64,000 nt of DNA. It comes from Planctomycetaceae bacterium (GTDB lineage Bacteria > Planctomycetota > Planctomycetia > Pirellulales > Pirellulaceae). The stretch spans positions 2,108,001 to 2,172,000 of the forward strand of contig JACKHM010000001.1 of NCBI GenBank assembly GCA_020638995.1. Direction: 5' to 3'. A program made the translations under genes and the position numbers. Positions 1 through 7,899 of the stretch are shown piece after piece. The notes under the pieces are model-generated. The model was not told where the DNA came from. It saw only the letters and a program-made list of their open reading frames with translations, and searched no databases. How positions within the stretch are numbered: position 1 is the stretch's first letter; the number at the start of each line of letters is the position of its first letter.

Positions 1-2450
1 GCCAGCTTGCAGATCGCAAGGCTTCGGTGCTGAAGCTGATTGACGCACAAGGAAAACTGACATCCAGTTTGCGAAAGCGCGTCGAGTCGGCCCCATCGAT
101 CCGACGACTCGAAGATCTCTATGCACCGTTCAAATCAAACAAACAGTCGCTTGCCTCGCTTGCTCACCAGCGAGGATTAGGTCCGCTGGCCGAAGAAATC
201 TTGTCGGGGGTCAGTTGCGATCTGGAGACGCGAGCTGCGGAGTTCGTTTCGCCTGGGAACGAGTTGGAAACAACCGCGGACGTGCTCGCGGGCGTTAAGT
301 ACATCATCGCCGAAGTATTTAGCGAAAGAACGGATGTCCGCTCGAAACTTCGCGAGATCTATGTACGCACCGGAAGGCTGATTTGCACAAGACAAGATTC
401 GGCGGACGACGTAGCGTCCTTGCCATCCGACGGCAGCGAGTCGCCGCGTGGTGTGGGACAGGCTGACGAGACTACTGATGGTATCGCTGGCGAACTCACT
501 GCGAAGCCAAAGATCTCTGTGCGGCAACGTAAACGAAACAAGCTCGAGAGCTCGCTTCGCGACTACTTGAACTACAGCGAAGCGCTCAGCAAAGTCCGCG
601 CGCACCGCATCTTGGCAATCAACCGAGGCGAACGCGCACGGATCTTGCGCGTTCGCATCGACAGCGATATGGATGCGCTGACGGCGGCGGCGGCCGATCT
701 GTTGATCGAACCCACGCATACAAACGGCGAGTTCTTGCGAGAATGCGCGAAGACCTTCACCGCACGCTCCATCGTCCCCAGTCTTGAACGCGAATTGCGG
801 CGAGAGTTGACGGAAGCCGCGGAAACCCATGCGGTCTCGGTGTTCGCGAGGAATTTGCGGAACCTTTTCCTGCAGCGACCTGTTCACGGTCGCCGCGTGC
901 TGGCGATTGATCCCGGTTTTAAGAGCGGCTGTAAGCTAGCAGCTCTCGATGAGTTCGGGGGCGTATTGCAACAGCAGACCATCTACCTGATCGGTGACGA
1001 CGCTAAACGCGATGCGGCACGAGCCAAAATTGTAGAGTTTGTTACCTCGCACAATCTATCTGTCATCGCGATTGGCAATGGAGCTGCGTGCCGCGAGGCC
1101 GAGCAGATGGTGGCCGCTGCCATCGAGGGCGAACTGCAGGATCGGCGCGTCGAGTATGTAATCGTCAATGAGGCTGGAGCGAGCGTCTATTCAACAAGTG
1201 CGATCGGACGTGAAGAGTTGCCGGATTTCGACGCCACGATTCGCAGCGCGATTTCAATCGGGCGACGTTTGCTCGACCCACTCTCGGAACTGGTCAAAAT
1301 CAATCCCGCCAACATCGGCGTTGGGATGTATCAACACGATGTAAAAGCCAAGCATCTGCGGGAGTCGCTCGACGCCGTCATAGAGTCCTGTGTGAACTTT
1401 GTTGGTGTAGACGTGAACACCGCCAGCCCATCGCTACTAAGTTATGTCTCGGGCCTCAATCAACTGACGGCCAGGCGAATCTACGAATATCGGTTGGAGC
1501 ACGGTCCGTTTCGCAATCGAGAACAGATTCGCGATGTGCCGGGGATTGGCGAGTCGACATTCGTGCAGGCGGCAGGTTTCCTGAAGATTGCCGATGGCGA
1601 CAATCCGCTCGACGCGACTTGGATTCATCCCGAAAGTTATGAGGTCGCGACAAAGGTGCTTGAGCGACTGGGAAGCAGCATCGCAGAGCTTGCCAGTTTC
1701 GTCGCGCGGGACGCCGTCGACAACAGAAATCGCGAGCGCGAGTCCGCGGTACCGCATACATCTTTGCCAACGGGGCTGTCGGGCGACAAGCTGTCCTCAA
1801 TAGATCTAGGCGAGTTGGCAAATGACCTCGGCGTTGGTGAACTGTCGTTACGCGACATCCTCGACTCCCTTTCCAGGCCCGGTCGCGACCCGCGAGAAGA
1901 TCTGCCAGCACCGGCGTTTCGGTCAGGCATTATGAAGATTGACGATATCGAACCTGGAATGGAGCTGACTGGAACGGTGTTGAACGTCGTCGATTTTGGC
2001 GCCTTCGTCGACATCGGAATTTCCGACACTTCGTTGATCCACATCAGTCGCTTGGCAGACCGTTACGTCCGTGACCCGCATGAAGTGGTAAGCATCGGTG
2101 ATGTGTTACAGGTCTGGGTCCTGGAAGTGGACCGCGAACGGCGCCGCGTGGCTTTGACTGCCATTCCTCCACAAGGTGGCGAAGATCGACAGCAATCCGC
2201 GAACGAGGTGCAAGCCCCGGCGCGAAAGCGAAAAGTGGCGAAACAGAAACACACACCACCAAAGTCCGGACCACGAGCGCCGAAGTTTAAGCAGGCGGTA
2301 AGACGCGCTGCGGCGGTCGCTCGACAACCGGCAAAGCCGATTACCCAGCAAATGGTTCAAGGCAAGGAGCCGATGCGAACATTCTCGGACCTGTTTCAGT
2401 ATTATGAAGTGAAGCAGCAGAGCGATCCAAACGAAACTTCCGACGAATAA
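1..2450 (+). CDS. tex: Tex-family S1 RNA-binding protein, 5' truncated by window edge
   Basis: Transcription accessory protein of the Tex family, a cytoplasmic nucleic-acid-binding factor. The frame is open to the first base: the codons before the GTG at 27 continue a typical Tex helical N-terminus (QLADRKASVLKLI), so the true start lies outside the window. Counting from that GTG, a YqgF/RNase H-like domain begins near residue 290 (VLAIDPGFKSGCK), helix-hairpin-helix motifs follow (LNQLTARRIYEYR, VPGIGESTF near 480-520), and an S1 domain lies near 640-710 (GMELTGTVLNVVDFGAFVDIG). The tail is rich in Lys, Arg and Pro. A low-complexity acidic stretch at about 120-165 interrupts the helical region. 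A small gene starts 8 bp downstream and is probably cotranscribed. Family assignment is firm. Confidence 0.95.
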   Translation, partial: QLADRKASVLKLIDAQGKLTSSLRKRVESAPSIRRLEDLYAPFKSNKQSLASLAHQRGLGPLAEEILSGVSCDLETRAAEFVSPGNELETTADVLAGVKYIIAEVFSERTDVRSKLREIYVRTGRLICTRQDSADDVASLPSDGSESPRGVGQADETTDGIAGELTAKPKISVRQRKRNKLESSLRDYLNYSEALSKVRAHRILAINRGERARILRVRIDSDMDALTAAAADLLIEPTHTNGEFLRECAKTFTARSIVPSLERELRRELTEAAETHAVSVFARNLRNLFLQRPVHGRRVLAIDPGFKSGCKLAALDEFGGVLQQQTIYLIGDDAKRDAARAKIVEFVTSHNLSVIAIGNGAACREAEQMVAAAIEGELQDRRVEYVIVNEAGASVYSTSAIGREELPDFDATIRSAISIGRRLLDPLSELVKINPANIGVGMYQHDVKAKHLRESLDAVIESCVNFVGVDVNTASPSLLSYVSGLNQLTARRIYEYRLEHGPFRNREQIRDVPGIGESTFVQAAGFLKIADGDNPLDATWIHPESYEVATKVLERLGSSIAELASFVARDAVDNRNRERESAVPHTSLPTGLSGDKLSSIDLGELANDLGVGELSLRDILDSLSRPGRDPREDLPAPAFRSGIMKIDDIEPGMELTGTVLNVVDFGAFVDIGISDTSLIHISRLADRYVRDPHEVVSIGDVLQVWVLEVDRERRRVALTAIPPQGGEDRQQSANEVQAPARKRKVAKQKHTPPKSGPRAPKFKQAVRRAAAVARQPAKPITQQMVQGKEPMRTFSDLFQYYEVKQQSDPNETSDE

Positions 2451-2458
2451 AGAGCGCT

Positions 2459-2941
2459 ATGGGTTTTGAAGAACGGTTAAACGAAGCGATCCAGCGGGGA
2501 AAGCAGCGTAGTTCGGCTAAGCAGGCTCAAGCCGAAGCGCAGGCGATGAGTGAAGACGAATTGAAGCGACTTCACAATCAATATCGACTGCAACTTTCCG
2601 AACAAATCGAGCAGTGTCTCCAGAAACTGCCGCAACATTTCCCAGGCTTTACGTTCGAGACGATTTTTGGCGAGCGAGGGTGGGGTGCCGCCTGCCGGCG
2701 AGACGATATTCGTATTTCCGGCGGCAAACGCAATAACGACTACAGTCGACTCGAGATGACTATCCGCCCGTTCAGTTCCTATCACGTCATCGATCTGTCC
2801 GGCAAAGGCACGATTCGTAACAAAGAAGTCTTCAATCGCAGCTACTTTGAGAAGATCGAAGAAGCGGACATTGCAAAGTTCAGTGAACTGATTGACCTTT
2901 GGGTTTTAGAGTACGCAGAACTTTATTCGTCGAAGTCGTAG
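2459..2941 (+). CDS. Conserved-looking hypothetical protein, 160 aa
   Basis: I do not recognise this protein. It starts 8 bp after the Tex stop behind an AAAGAG stretch, so it probably sits in the same transcript. The N-terminal third is charged, Gln-rich and helical (residues about 1-60, likely coiled coil). The rest alternates short strands and helices, with an aromatic motif at about 75-80 (GERGWGAACRRDD). There is no signal peptide or membrane segment, so it is probably cytoplasmic. Its last 19 bp overlap the 3' end of the converging YyaL-type gene. Coding potential is supported by the tight spacing after tex and by normal amino-acid composition. Confidence 0.8.
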   Translation: MGFEERLNEAIQRGKQRSSAKQAQAEAQAMSEDELKRLHNQYRLQLSEQIEQCLQKLPQHFPGFTFETIFGERGWGAACRRDDIRISGGKRNNDYSRLEMTIRPFSSYHVIDLSGKGTIRNKEVFNRSYFEKIEEADIAKFSELIDLWVLEYAELYSSKS

Positions 2942-5016
2942 CAGCGGAAATTGGCAGAAGCCGCCATCGAAGCCCATAATGTTTCGATCTGCTCGCTGTC
3001 GTCGACTGGTGCCTGGCAGGCAAAGTTTTCACATATAAAGACGCTGACTGGACCGTCGGAAACTTGCTTGCCCTCAAAGATCGGCTGAAGATGTGGCGAA
3101 TTCGTCCTGGGATCATCTGTTCGCGCGGCGACCACAAGGTTCGGGATGTAATTCTGAGCGAGTGAATTGGCGACGCGCCTGAGTGTGTCGTGCTCGATAC
3201 CGAGCATGACGATCTCCCGCGCCGGGGATAGTGACATATCCGCTGCGATTAACATTTGACCCGCAGCGGCGGGCGATTGGTGCATTACGCCGATTCCATA
3301 TCCGAGCGCCGATTGTGCTGCCTGTTGGTACTTGTTACGCCCAGTGAGCCTCCCCAACCGAAGCAGAGCGGTTGCAGACATCGCGTTGCCGCTGGGGACA
3401 CTGCTGTCGTGAACGTCTTTGTTCCGAGTGATCAACGATTCATGATCATCGGCCGTAAAGAAGAAGCCACCCGCAGCGGTATCCGAGAAATGAGCAATGA
3501 CGATGTCCGCAAATCGCACCGCCTCGTCAACCCAACGCTCATCAAAACTCGCTTCGTACAAGGTGACCAGCGCGTTGATCATGAATGAATAGTCGTCGAG
3601 ATAAGCGTCTAGCTTGGCCTTGCCGTTTCGCCAAGCGTGTAAAAGTCGGCCGTCGCTTCGACGCATTTCTTTCAAAATGAACTCCGTCGCCGCAGTTGCC
3701 GCCAAAAGGTACTTGGGTTCACCCAAGATGTTTGCAGTTCGGGCCATGGAGTCAATCATCAAAGCGTTCCAACTGACTAGAATCTTATCGTCTTTCCCCG
3801 GGCGAATTCGCTTGTCTCGCGCGGCCAGCAGTGCGGCGCGACTCGCGTCTAACTCATCGGTCAGCTCCTTCAACTCCCACCCCCGCGCCGCGGCACACTC
3901 GGCGATCGTCTTGGGCAAGTTGAGAATGTTACGGCCCTCGAAATTCCCCGATTCGCTGACGTCATAGACATAGCAGAATCGGTGGGCCCGGACGTCACCG
4001 AGTACTTCCTTGATCTCCGCCGGCGTCCAAACGTAGAACTTGCCCTCCTCGCCTTCGCTGTCAGCGTCTTCTGTACTGTAGAAGCCGCCTCGTCCGTCCG
4101 TCATATAACCAAGGATGTAATCAAGCGTCTCGCGAACAACCTGTGCATAGGATTCATCGCGTGTGATGAGATAGGCATCGAGATAAGCGCCGGTGAGTAA
4201 AGCATTGTCGTACAGCATCTTCTCGAAATGGGGAACAAGCCATCTTTCATCAACGCAGTAGCGAGCAAAGCCGCCCGCAAGGTGGTCATAGATTCCACCT
4301 CGCGCCATACTGTCGAGGCTGCGCTTGACCATATCGAGCACACTGCTGCGACGTGTTCGAAACCAGACTCGCATCAGCAGTTGGAGGTCCATCGGGTGTG
4401 GGAACTTCGGAGCCTGCCCAAAACCACCATGCGTAGAATCAAATATCTGTTCCAACTTGGCCACGGCGCGGTCGATCAAGTCGGGAGTCAGCATCCCTTG
4501 CCCTCTCCCCGTCGCGCCGACTTGTCTCAAGCGAAGTGTCAACTCGCCAGCTCGTTCAATCGCTTGTTCGCGCCGGTTCTGCCAAGCATCATCGACTGCG
4601 ACAATGACTTGACCAAACCCGGGCATACCCATCCTCGGCACAGGCGGCCAATAGGTGCCGCCGTAAAATGGTTCCAAGTCGGGAGTCAAGAACACCGACA
4701 TTGGCCAACCGCCGCGACCTGTCATTAGTTGCACGGCGTTCATGTAAATCTGATCCAGATCGGGCCGTTCCTCGCGGTCGACTTTGATGCTGATGAACTT
4801 CTCGTTCAAGACAGCAGCGATCGAAGCATTCTCGAAACTCTCGTGCTCCATCACATGGCACCAGTGGCACGCCGAATAACCGATGGAAAGGAATATCGGC
4901 TTTTGTTCGACTTTCGAGCGTTCGAGTGCCTCCGGACCCCAGGGATACCAATTCACTGGGTTACTTGCATGTTGCAACAAGTAAGGGCTGGATTCGTCGG
5001 CGAGTCGGTTCGACAT
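2923..5016 (-). CDS. Thioredoxin-domain protein, YyaL/DUF255 (SPATA20-like) family
   Basis: A 697-residue protein of the YyaL/DUF255 family. The N-terminal thioredoxin-like domain (residues about 1-165) opens with the family signature SSPYLLQHASNPVNWYPWG and carries a CHWC redox motif in SIGYSACHWCHVMEHESF. The remainder is a six-hairpin glycosidase-like alpha/alpha barrel (for example LAGGFARYCVDERWLVPHFEKM). Length is normal for the family. There is no signal peptide, so it is probably cytosolic. The physiological substrate of the family is not settled; a role in sugar or thiol chemistry is only inferred from the folds. It is followed downstream by the converging 160-residue gene. The upstream panB gene ends 48 bp before this start on the same strand. 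Confidence 0.93.
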   Translation of the reverse strand: MSNRLADESSPYLLQHASNPVNWYPWGPEALERSKVEQKPIFLSIGYSACHWCHVMEHESFENASIAAVLNEKFISIKVDREERPDLDQIYMNAVQLMTGRGGWPMSVFLTPDLEPFYGGTYWPPVPRMGMPGFGQVIVAVDDAWQNRREQAIERAGELTLRLRQVGATGRGQGMLTPDLIDRAVAKLEQIFDSTHGGFGQAPKFPHPMDLQLLMRVWFRTRRSSVLDMVKRSLDSMARGGIYDHLAGGFARYCVDERWLVPHFEKMLYDNALLTGAYLDAYLITRDESYAQVVRETLDYILGYMTDGRGGFYSTEDADSEGEEGKFYVWTPAEIKEVLGDVRAHRFCYVYDVSESGNFEGRNILNLPKTIAECAAARGWELKELTDELDASRAALLAARDKRIRPGKDDKILVSWNALMIDSMARTANILGEPKYLLAATAATEFILKEMRRSDGRLLHAWRNGKAKLDAYLDDYSFMINALVTLYEASFDERWVDEAVRFADIVIAHFSDTAAGGFFFTADDHESLITRNKDVHDSSVPSGNAMSATALLRLGRLTGRNKYQQAAQSALGYGIGVMHQSPAAAGQMLIAADMSLSPAREIVMLGIEHDTLRRVANSLAQNYIPNLVVAARTDDPRTNSPHLQPIFEGKQVSDGPVSVFICENFACQAPVDDSEQIETLWASMAASANFRCYDFDE

Positions 5017-5064
5017 CAGCGCTTGTGATCCTCGATTCGTGATGTGCCGCTTTTTGCCGGGTGG

Positions 5065-5862
5065 TTACTTGTAGCTTTCGACCTCGCCGGGAAAATCTCC
5101 GTTGCGGACGTCATCGCGGAATCGAGTGACCGCGTCGGTAATGACACCTTTCAAATCAGCGTACTTGCGTGCGAAGCGCGGCACATATCCGCTCGTGAGC
5201 CCCAGCATGTCATTTACTACCAAGACTTGGCCATCGCATACGGCACCCGCGCCGATACCAATCGTGGGCACTTGCAACTTTTGCGTAATCTTCTTGGCAA
5301 CGCGAGTCGAGACACACTCCAACAAGACGGAGAATGCACCGGCGGCTTCCGCGGTCACGGCATCGTTCAGCAATCGATCTTCATCACGCTGTACTTTGTA
5401 TCCGCCAAGTTGATGTACGGCTTGCGGGCTGAGCCCCACGTGTGCCATCACCGGAATTCCCGCCGAAACAAGTGCGGCGATAAGCTCCGCCTGCCCGGCG
5501 CCGCATTCGAGCTTCACCGCTTGACAGCGTGTTTCCTTGATAATTCGGGCTGCGTTTTCTATGGTCCGATGAGTACCGAGATGGTAGGTGGGGAACGGCA
5601 TGTCGACGACGACAAGCGCCCGTTCCACGGCGCGGCCCACAATCTCGGCATGGTAGATGATTTGGTCAAGGGTCACGGGCAGCGTATTTTCGTGGCCTTG
5701 GACGACCATCGACATGCTATCGCCGACAAGAATCGCCTCGATTTCAGCTTGATCAAGCAATCGAGCCGTCGGAAAATCGTAGGCCGTGAGCATAGTGATC
5801 TTATGACCACGAGCTTTCATGGCCGATAGATCTTTCACGGTGGTTCGCGGTGTAATTGACAT
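5065..5862 (-). CDS. panB: 3-methyl-2-oxobutanoate hydroxymethyltransferase
   Basis: Ketopantoate hydroxymethyltransferase, the first committed step of pantothenate and CoA synthesis: 5,10-methylene-THF plus 2-oxoisovalerate gives ketopantoate. At 265 residues it has the usual length. The family core is clear: KITMLTAYDFPTARLLDQAEIEAILVGDSMSMVV with the first metal-binding Asp, VVDMPF with the second, and the KLECG catalytic Glu region. TIGIGAGAVCDGQVLV is the classic C-terminal signature. The protein is cytosolic. It lies upstream of the YyaL-type gene on the same strand, 48 bp away, possibly cotranscribed, and it is divergent from the secreted unknown at 6045. I saw no panC or panD in the window. 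Confidence 0.97.
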   Translation of the reverse strand: MSITPRTTVKDLSAMKARGHKITMLTAYDFPTARLLDQAEIEAILVGDSMSMVVQGHENTLPVTLDQIIYHAEIVGRAVERALVVVDMPFPTYHLGTHRTIENAARIIKETRCQAVKLECGAGQAELIAALVSAGIPVMAHVGLSPQAVHQLGGYKVQRDEDRLLNDAVTAEAAGAFSVLLECVSTRVAKKITQKLQVPTIGIGAGAVCDGQVLVVNDMLGLTSGYVPRFARKYADLKGVITDAVTRFRDDVRNGDFPGEVESYK

Positions 5863-6044
5863 CGGAGTCTCTAAAAGGCGTGCGAGGCCGCGACCTTATC
5901 GGTCACAGTAACGCATTGTTACGGGCTTCCCCAAGCCTGACAACGGGCCGTTTTCGTCATCTCAGTCCAGTTCCGCTGGCTTCCAGTCTCAACGGACGCT
6001 ATTCTGGATGACGTCGAGGGGAGTTAGCTAGAAGGAACAAAAAG

Positions 6045-6806
6045 ATGCGACACACCCGAAAAACTGCAGCGTTTTTGACGATCTTGCTGGCAAGTGTTGG
6101 CTTCGGCCAGGAAGGTCAACCGCGGGAAAATGTCACAGCCTCGGGAGTCATCAAGGGCGTGAGACCGGGAGTACTTGCCGTTCTCACCGAACAGGGCGAA
6201 CAATGGCTCGTCAAGATTCCTGATCGACCGCAGGATATCTCGTTTGTCGCCTCGGCGAATCCGAATTGGCTGCGTCCCGGGATGCTCGTCAAATTCAAAA
6301 ACACGTTTGATGCGAAGGGTCGACCGGCTGCAACGGTGAGACAGTTGGAGGTGATTACGTTGCGACCGGATACACAGTTGGGGCTCATTCCCGATTCCCA
6401 GTTCGGTGGCGGAGCGACAGGTCTGTTCTCAAGCGAAGAGCCGGCCAAGAAGCAGTCGGCTCCAGAAACGATGTCGTTTACGGTTGCCGGGACATTGCGA
6501 GGATTTAAGGATGGGAATCTACTCGTCGCTGCGGGTAACATGCCCGTCCAGAGTCAACTGGACGAGCGAGCAACCATTTCCGTCGACGTATCAGACTATT
6601 CCCTGGCGCGCGAGGGCGATACGGTAGAGCTCACAGGTTGGTACTATCTCGGGCATCGCGACCGAGTCTTCAGCAACCGGCTCTCGATCTCATCCAAAGA
6701 AAAGCTAGGAATGGAAGAAGGGAAAGAGAAAAAAGTACCCACAAAGAAAGAGCCTGCCACGAAAGATGATGTTGAGAAGGCTCTAGAGGACTTATTCTCG
6801 AGCTAG
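6045..6806 (+). CDS. Secreted hypothetical protein with Lys-rich tail, 253 aa
   Basis: Unrecognised. An AAGGA ribosome binding site precedes the ATG. Residues 1-21 form a signal peptide (basic MRHTRKTA, hydrophobic FLTILLASVGF, cleavage near GFG-QEG). The mature part looks beta-rich and appears to hold two related segments, each starting with a short 'G-x-(I/L)-(K/R)-G' strand: ASGVIKGVRPGVLAVL at about 33-48 and AGTLRGFKDGNLLVAAG at about 148-165. This suggests a duplicated OB-like or barrel unit. The C-terminus (about 220-253) is a charged Lys/Glu helix. It is convergent with the hydrolase at 6891. Export and duplication are inferences from sequence; function is unknown. Confidence 0.85.
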   Translation: MRHTRKTAAFLTILLASVGFGQEGQPRENVTASGVIKGVRPGVLAVLTEQGEQWLVKIPDRPQDISFVASANPNWLRPGMLVKFKNTFDAKGRPAATVRQLEVITLRPDTQLGLIPDSQFGGGATGLFSSEEPAKKQSAPETMSFTVAGTLRGFKDGNLLVAAGNMPVQSQLDERATISVDVSDYSLAREGDTVELTGWYYLGHRDRVFSNRLSISSKEKLGMEEGKEKKVPTKKEPATKDDVEKALEDLFSS

Positions 6807-6890
6807 TTCTAAAGTGTTAATTCGATCGCAATCCTGAGAAATCTCGCGCGAATGCTGCTCCCCGGACTAAACTTTCGGTTAGGAGCCGTG

Positions 6891-7865
6891 TTAGTTTTGC
6901 TTCGCGTGCTGCTCCAGCCAACTAATCGCGGCAGATGCGATTCCCTCGTGGCCACCCTCAAAAATCGTCACGCGCGCGTGCTTGGCCATTCGTCTTAGAT
7001 AGATTTCACGTCCAAAGGAAGCATCCGCGACTTGGTCGCTGGGCCGAGGTGCGTCGAGTCTTCCTTCCGGTCGGCCAATCTGTTGAATTTCTGCTTCGGT
7101 GATAGTTGCTGACCCATCTGCTCGCGCGATTACATTGAACGCCTCCAACGAGTGTCGCGTTGGAACCGAGCCTGTATATCCATCGTGGACACCAGCAGCG
7201 ATGTCGAGTGGTACGCCGACTGCTCGATGCAGATAGGTCAGCGGCGATCGCCGTTCATATTGTTGGTCGACCGTCGGACTATCACCGGGTTTGCCGCCAC
7301 AAACTTTTCGCATCATCTGGCCATATCGATCACCATCCGCAGAATGCTTGTCATACCAAGCGGCCAGATCGCTAATTCCCACCCAGGCGCTTGCCGCGGC
7401 CCACACTTCAGGATGTCGACCCACCATCATCATCGTCATATGCCCGCCGCCCGAATTGCCACTCAAATAGATGCGACTACCATCGATTGGATACTTCGAC
7501 TTCACCCACTCGATGACATCGAGAATATCTTGCTGAGCGATCTCGCTGCCACAGGCCTCGGGATGATCGTTGCGTCCACGAAAGTTCGGTTGCAATACGA
7601 TCCAGCCCCGTTCGTTGGCAAGCCGCTCCAACGGTTCGTTGCGTTGTTCCAAGTCGCCGCTCCAACTGTGCAGCGAGACGAGTAGCGGGACAGATTGTCC
7701 ATTTGGGTCAAAGTTGTCCGGTAAGTTCACGTAGCTTGGCTGATCGGTCTGATCAATCGAACTCTTGACATCGATCTTGAAACGCTCACTCCCTTCGCTT
7801 GATGCAGCGCACGTCGCAACGAGCACCGAGAGAAACTGAAAGCTCGCCAGCAATCTTGAATTCTT
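6891..7865 (-). CDS. Secreted alpha/beta hydrolase (prolyl-oligopeptidase/esterase-like)
   Basis: Predicted exported serine hydrolase. The nucleophile elbow GNSGGGHMTMMM and the preceding RIYLSGNSGGG strand fit the prolyl-oligopeptidase/feruloyl-esterase branch of the alpha/beta hydrolases. LLVSLHSWSGD matches the oxyanion-hole strand, and FEGGHEGI near the C-terminus gives the catalytic His. The frame extends upstream to a GTG at 7928 inside the permease gene. I prefer the TTG at 7865, because it sits directly before a good signal peptide (KNSRLLASFQFLSVLVATCAASS) and has GAGG about 9 bp upstream. Substrate is unknown. It is the last gene of the ATPase-permease-hydrolase cluster. Confidence 0.85.
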   Translation of the reverse strand, partial: KNSRLLASFQFLSVLVATCAASSEGSERFKIDVKSSIDQTDQPSYVNLPDNFDPNGQSVPLLVSLHSWSGDLEQRNEPLERLANERGWIVLQPNFRGRNDHPEACGSEIAQQDILDVIEWVKSKYPIDGSRIYLSGNSGGGHMTMMMVGRHPEVWAAASAWVGISDLAAWYDKHSADGDRYGQMMRKVCGGKPGDSPTVDQQYERRSPLTYLHRAVGVPLDIAAGVHDGYTGSVPTRHSLEAFNVIARADGSATITEAEIQQIGRPEGRLDAPRPSDQVADASFGREIYLRRMAKHARVTIFEGGHEGIASAAISWLEQHAKQN

Positions 7866-7899
7866 CAACTCACCAATCCTCGTTTTCGAATCTAAACTC

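Noticed and set aside
177..887. Long antisense ORF (236 codons) under the Tex gene
   Set aside because: It lies wholly opposite a strongly supported Tex coding frame, has no recognisable motif and is a codon-bias shadow.
6872..6890. Weak CTAA/TTAG hairpin between converging genes
   Set aside because: The stem is only four pairs plus mismatches and has no T-run, so it was not listed as a terminator.
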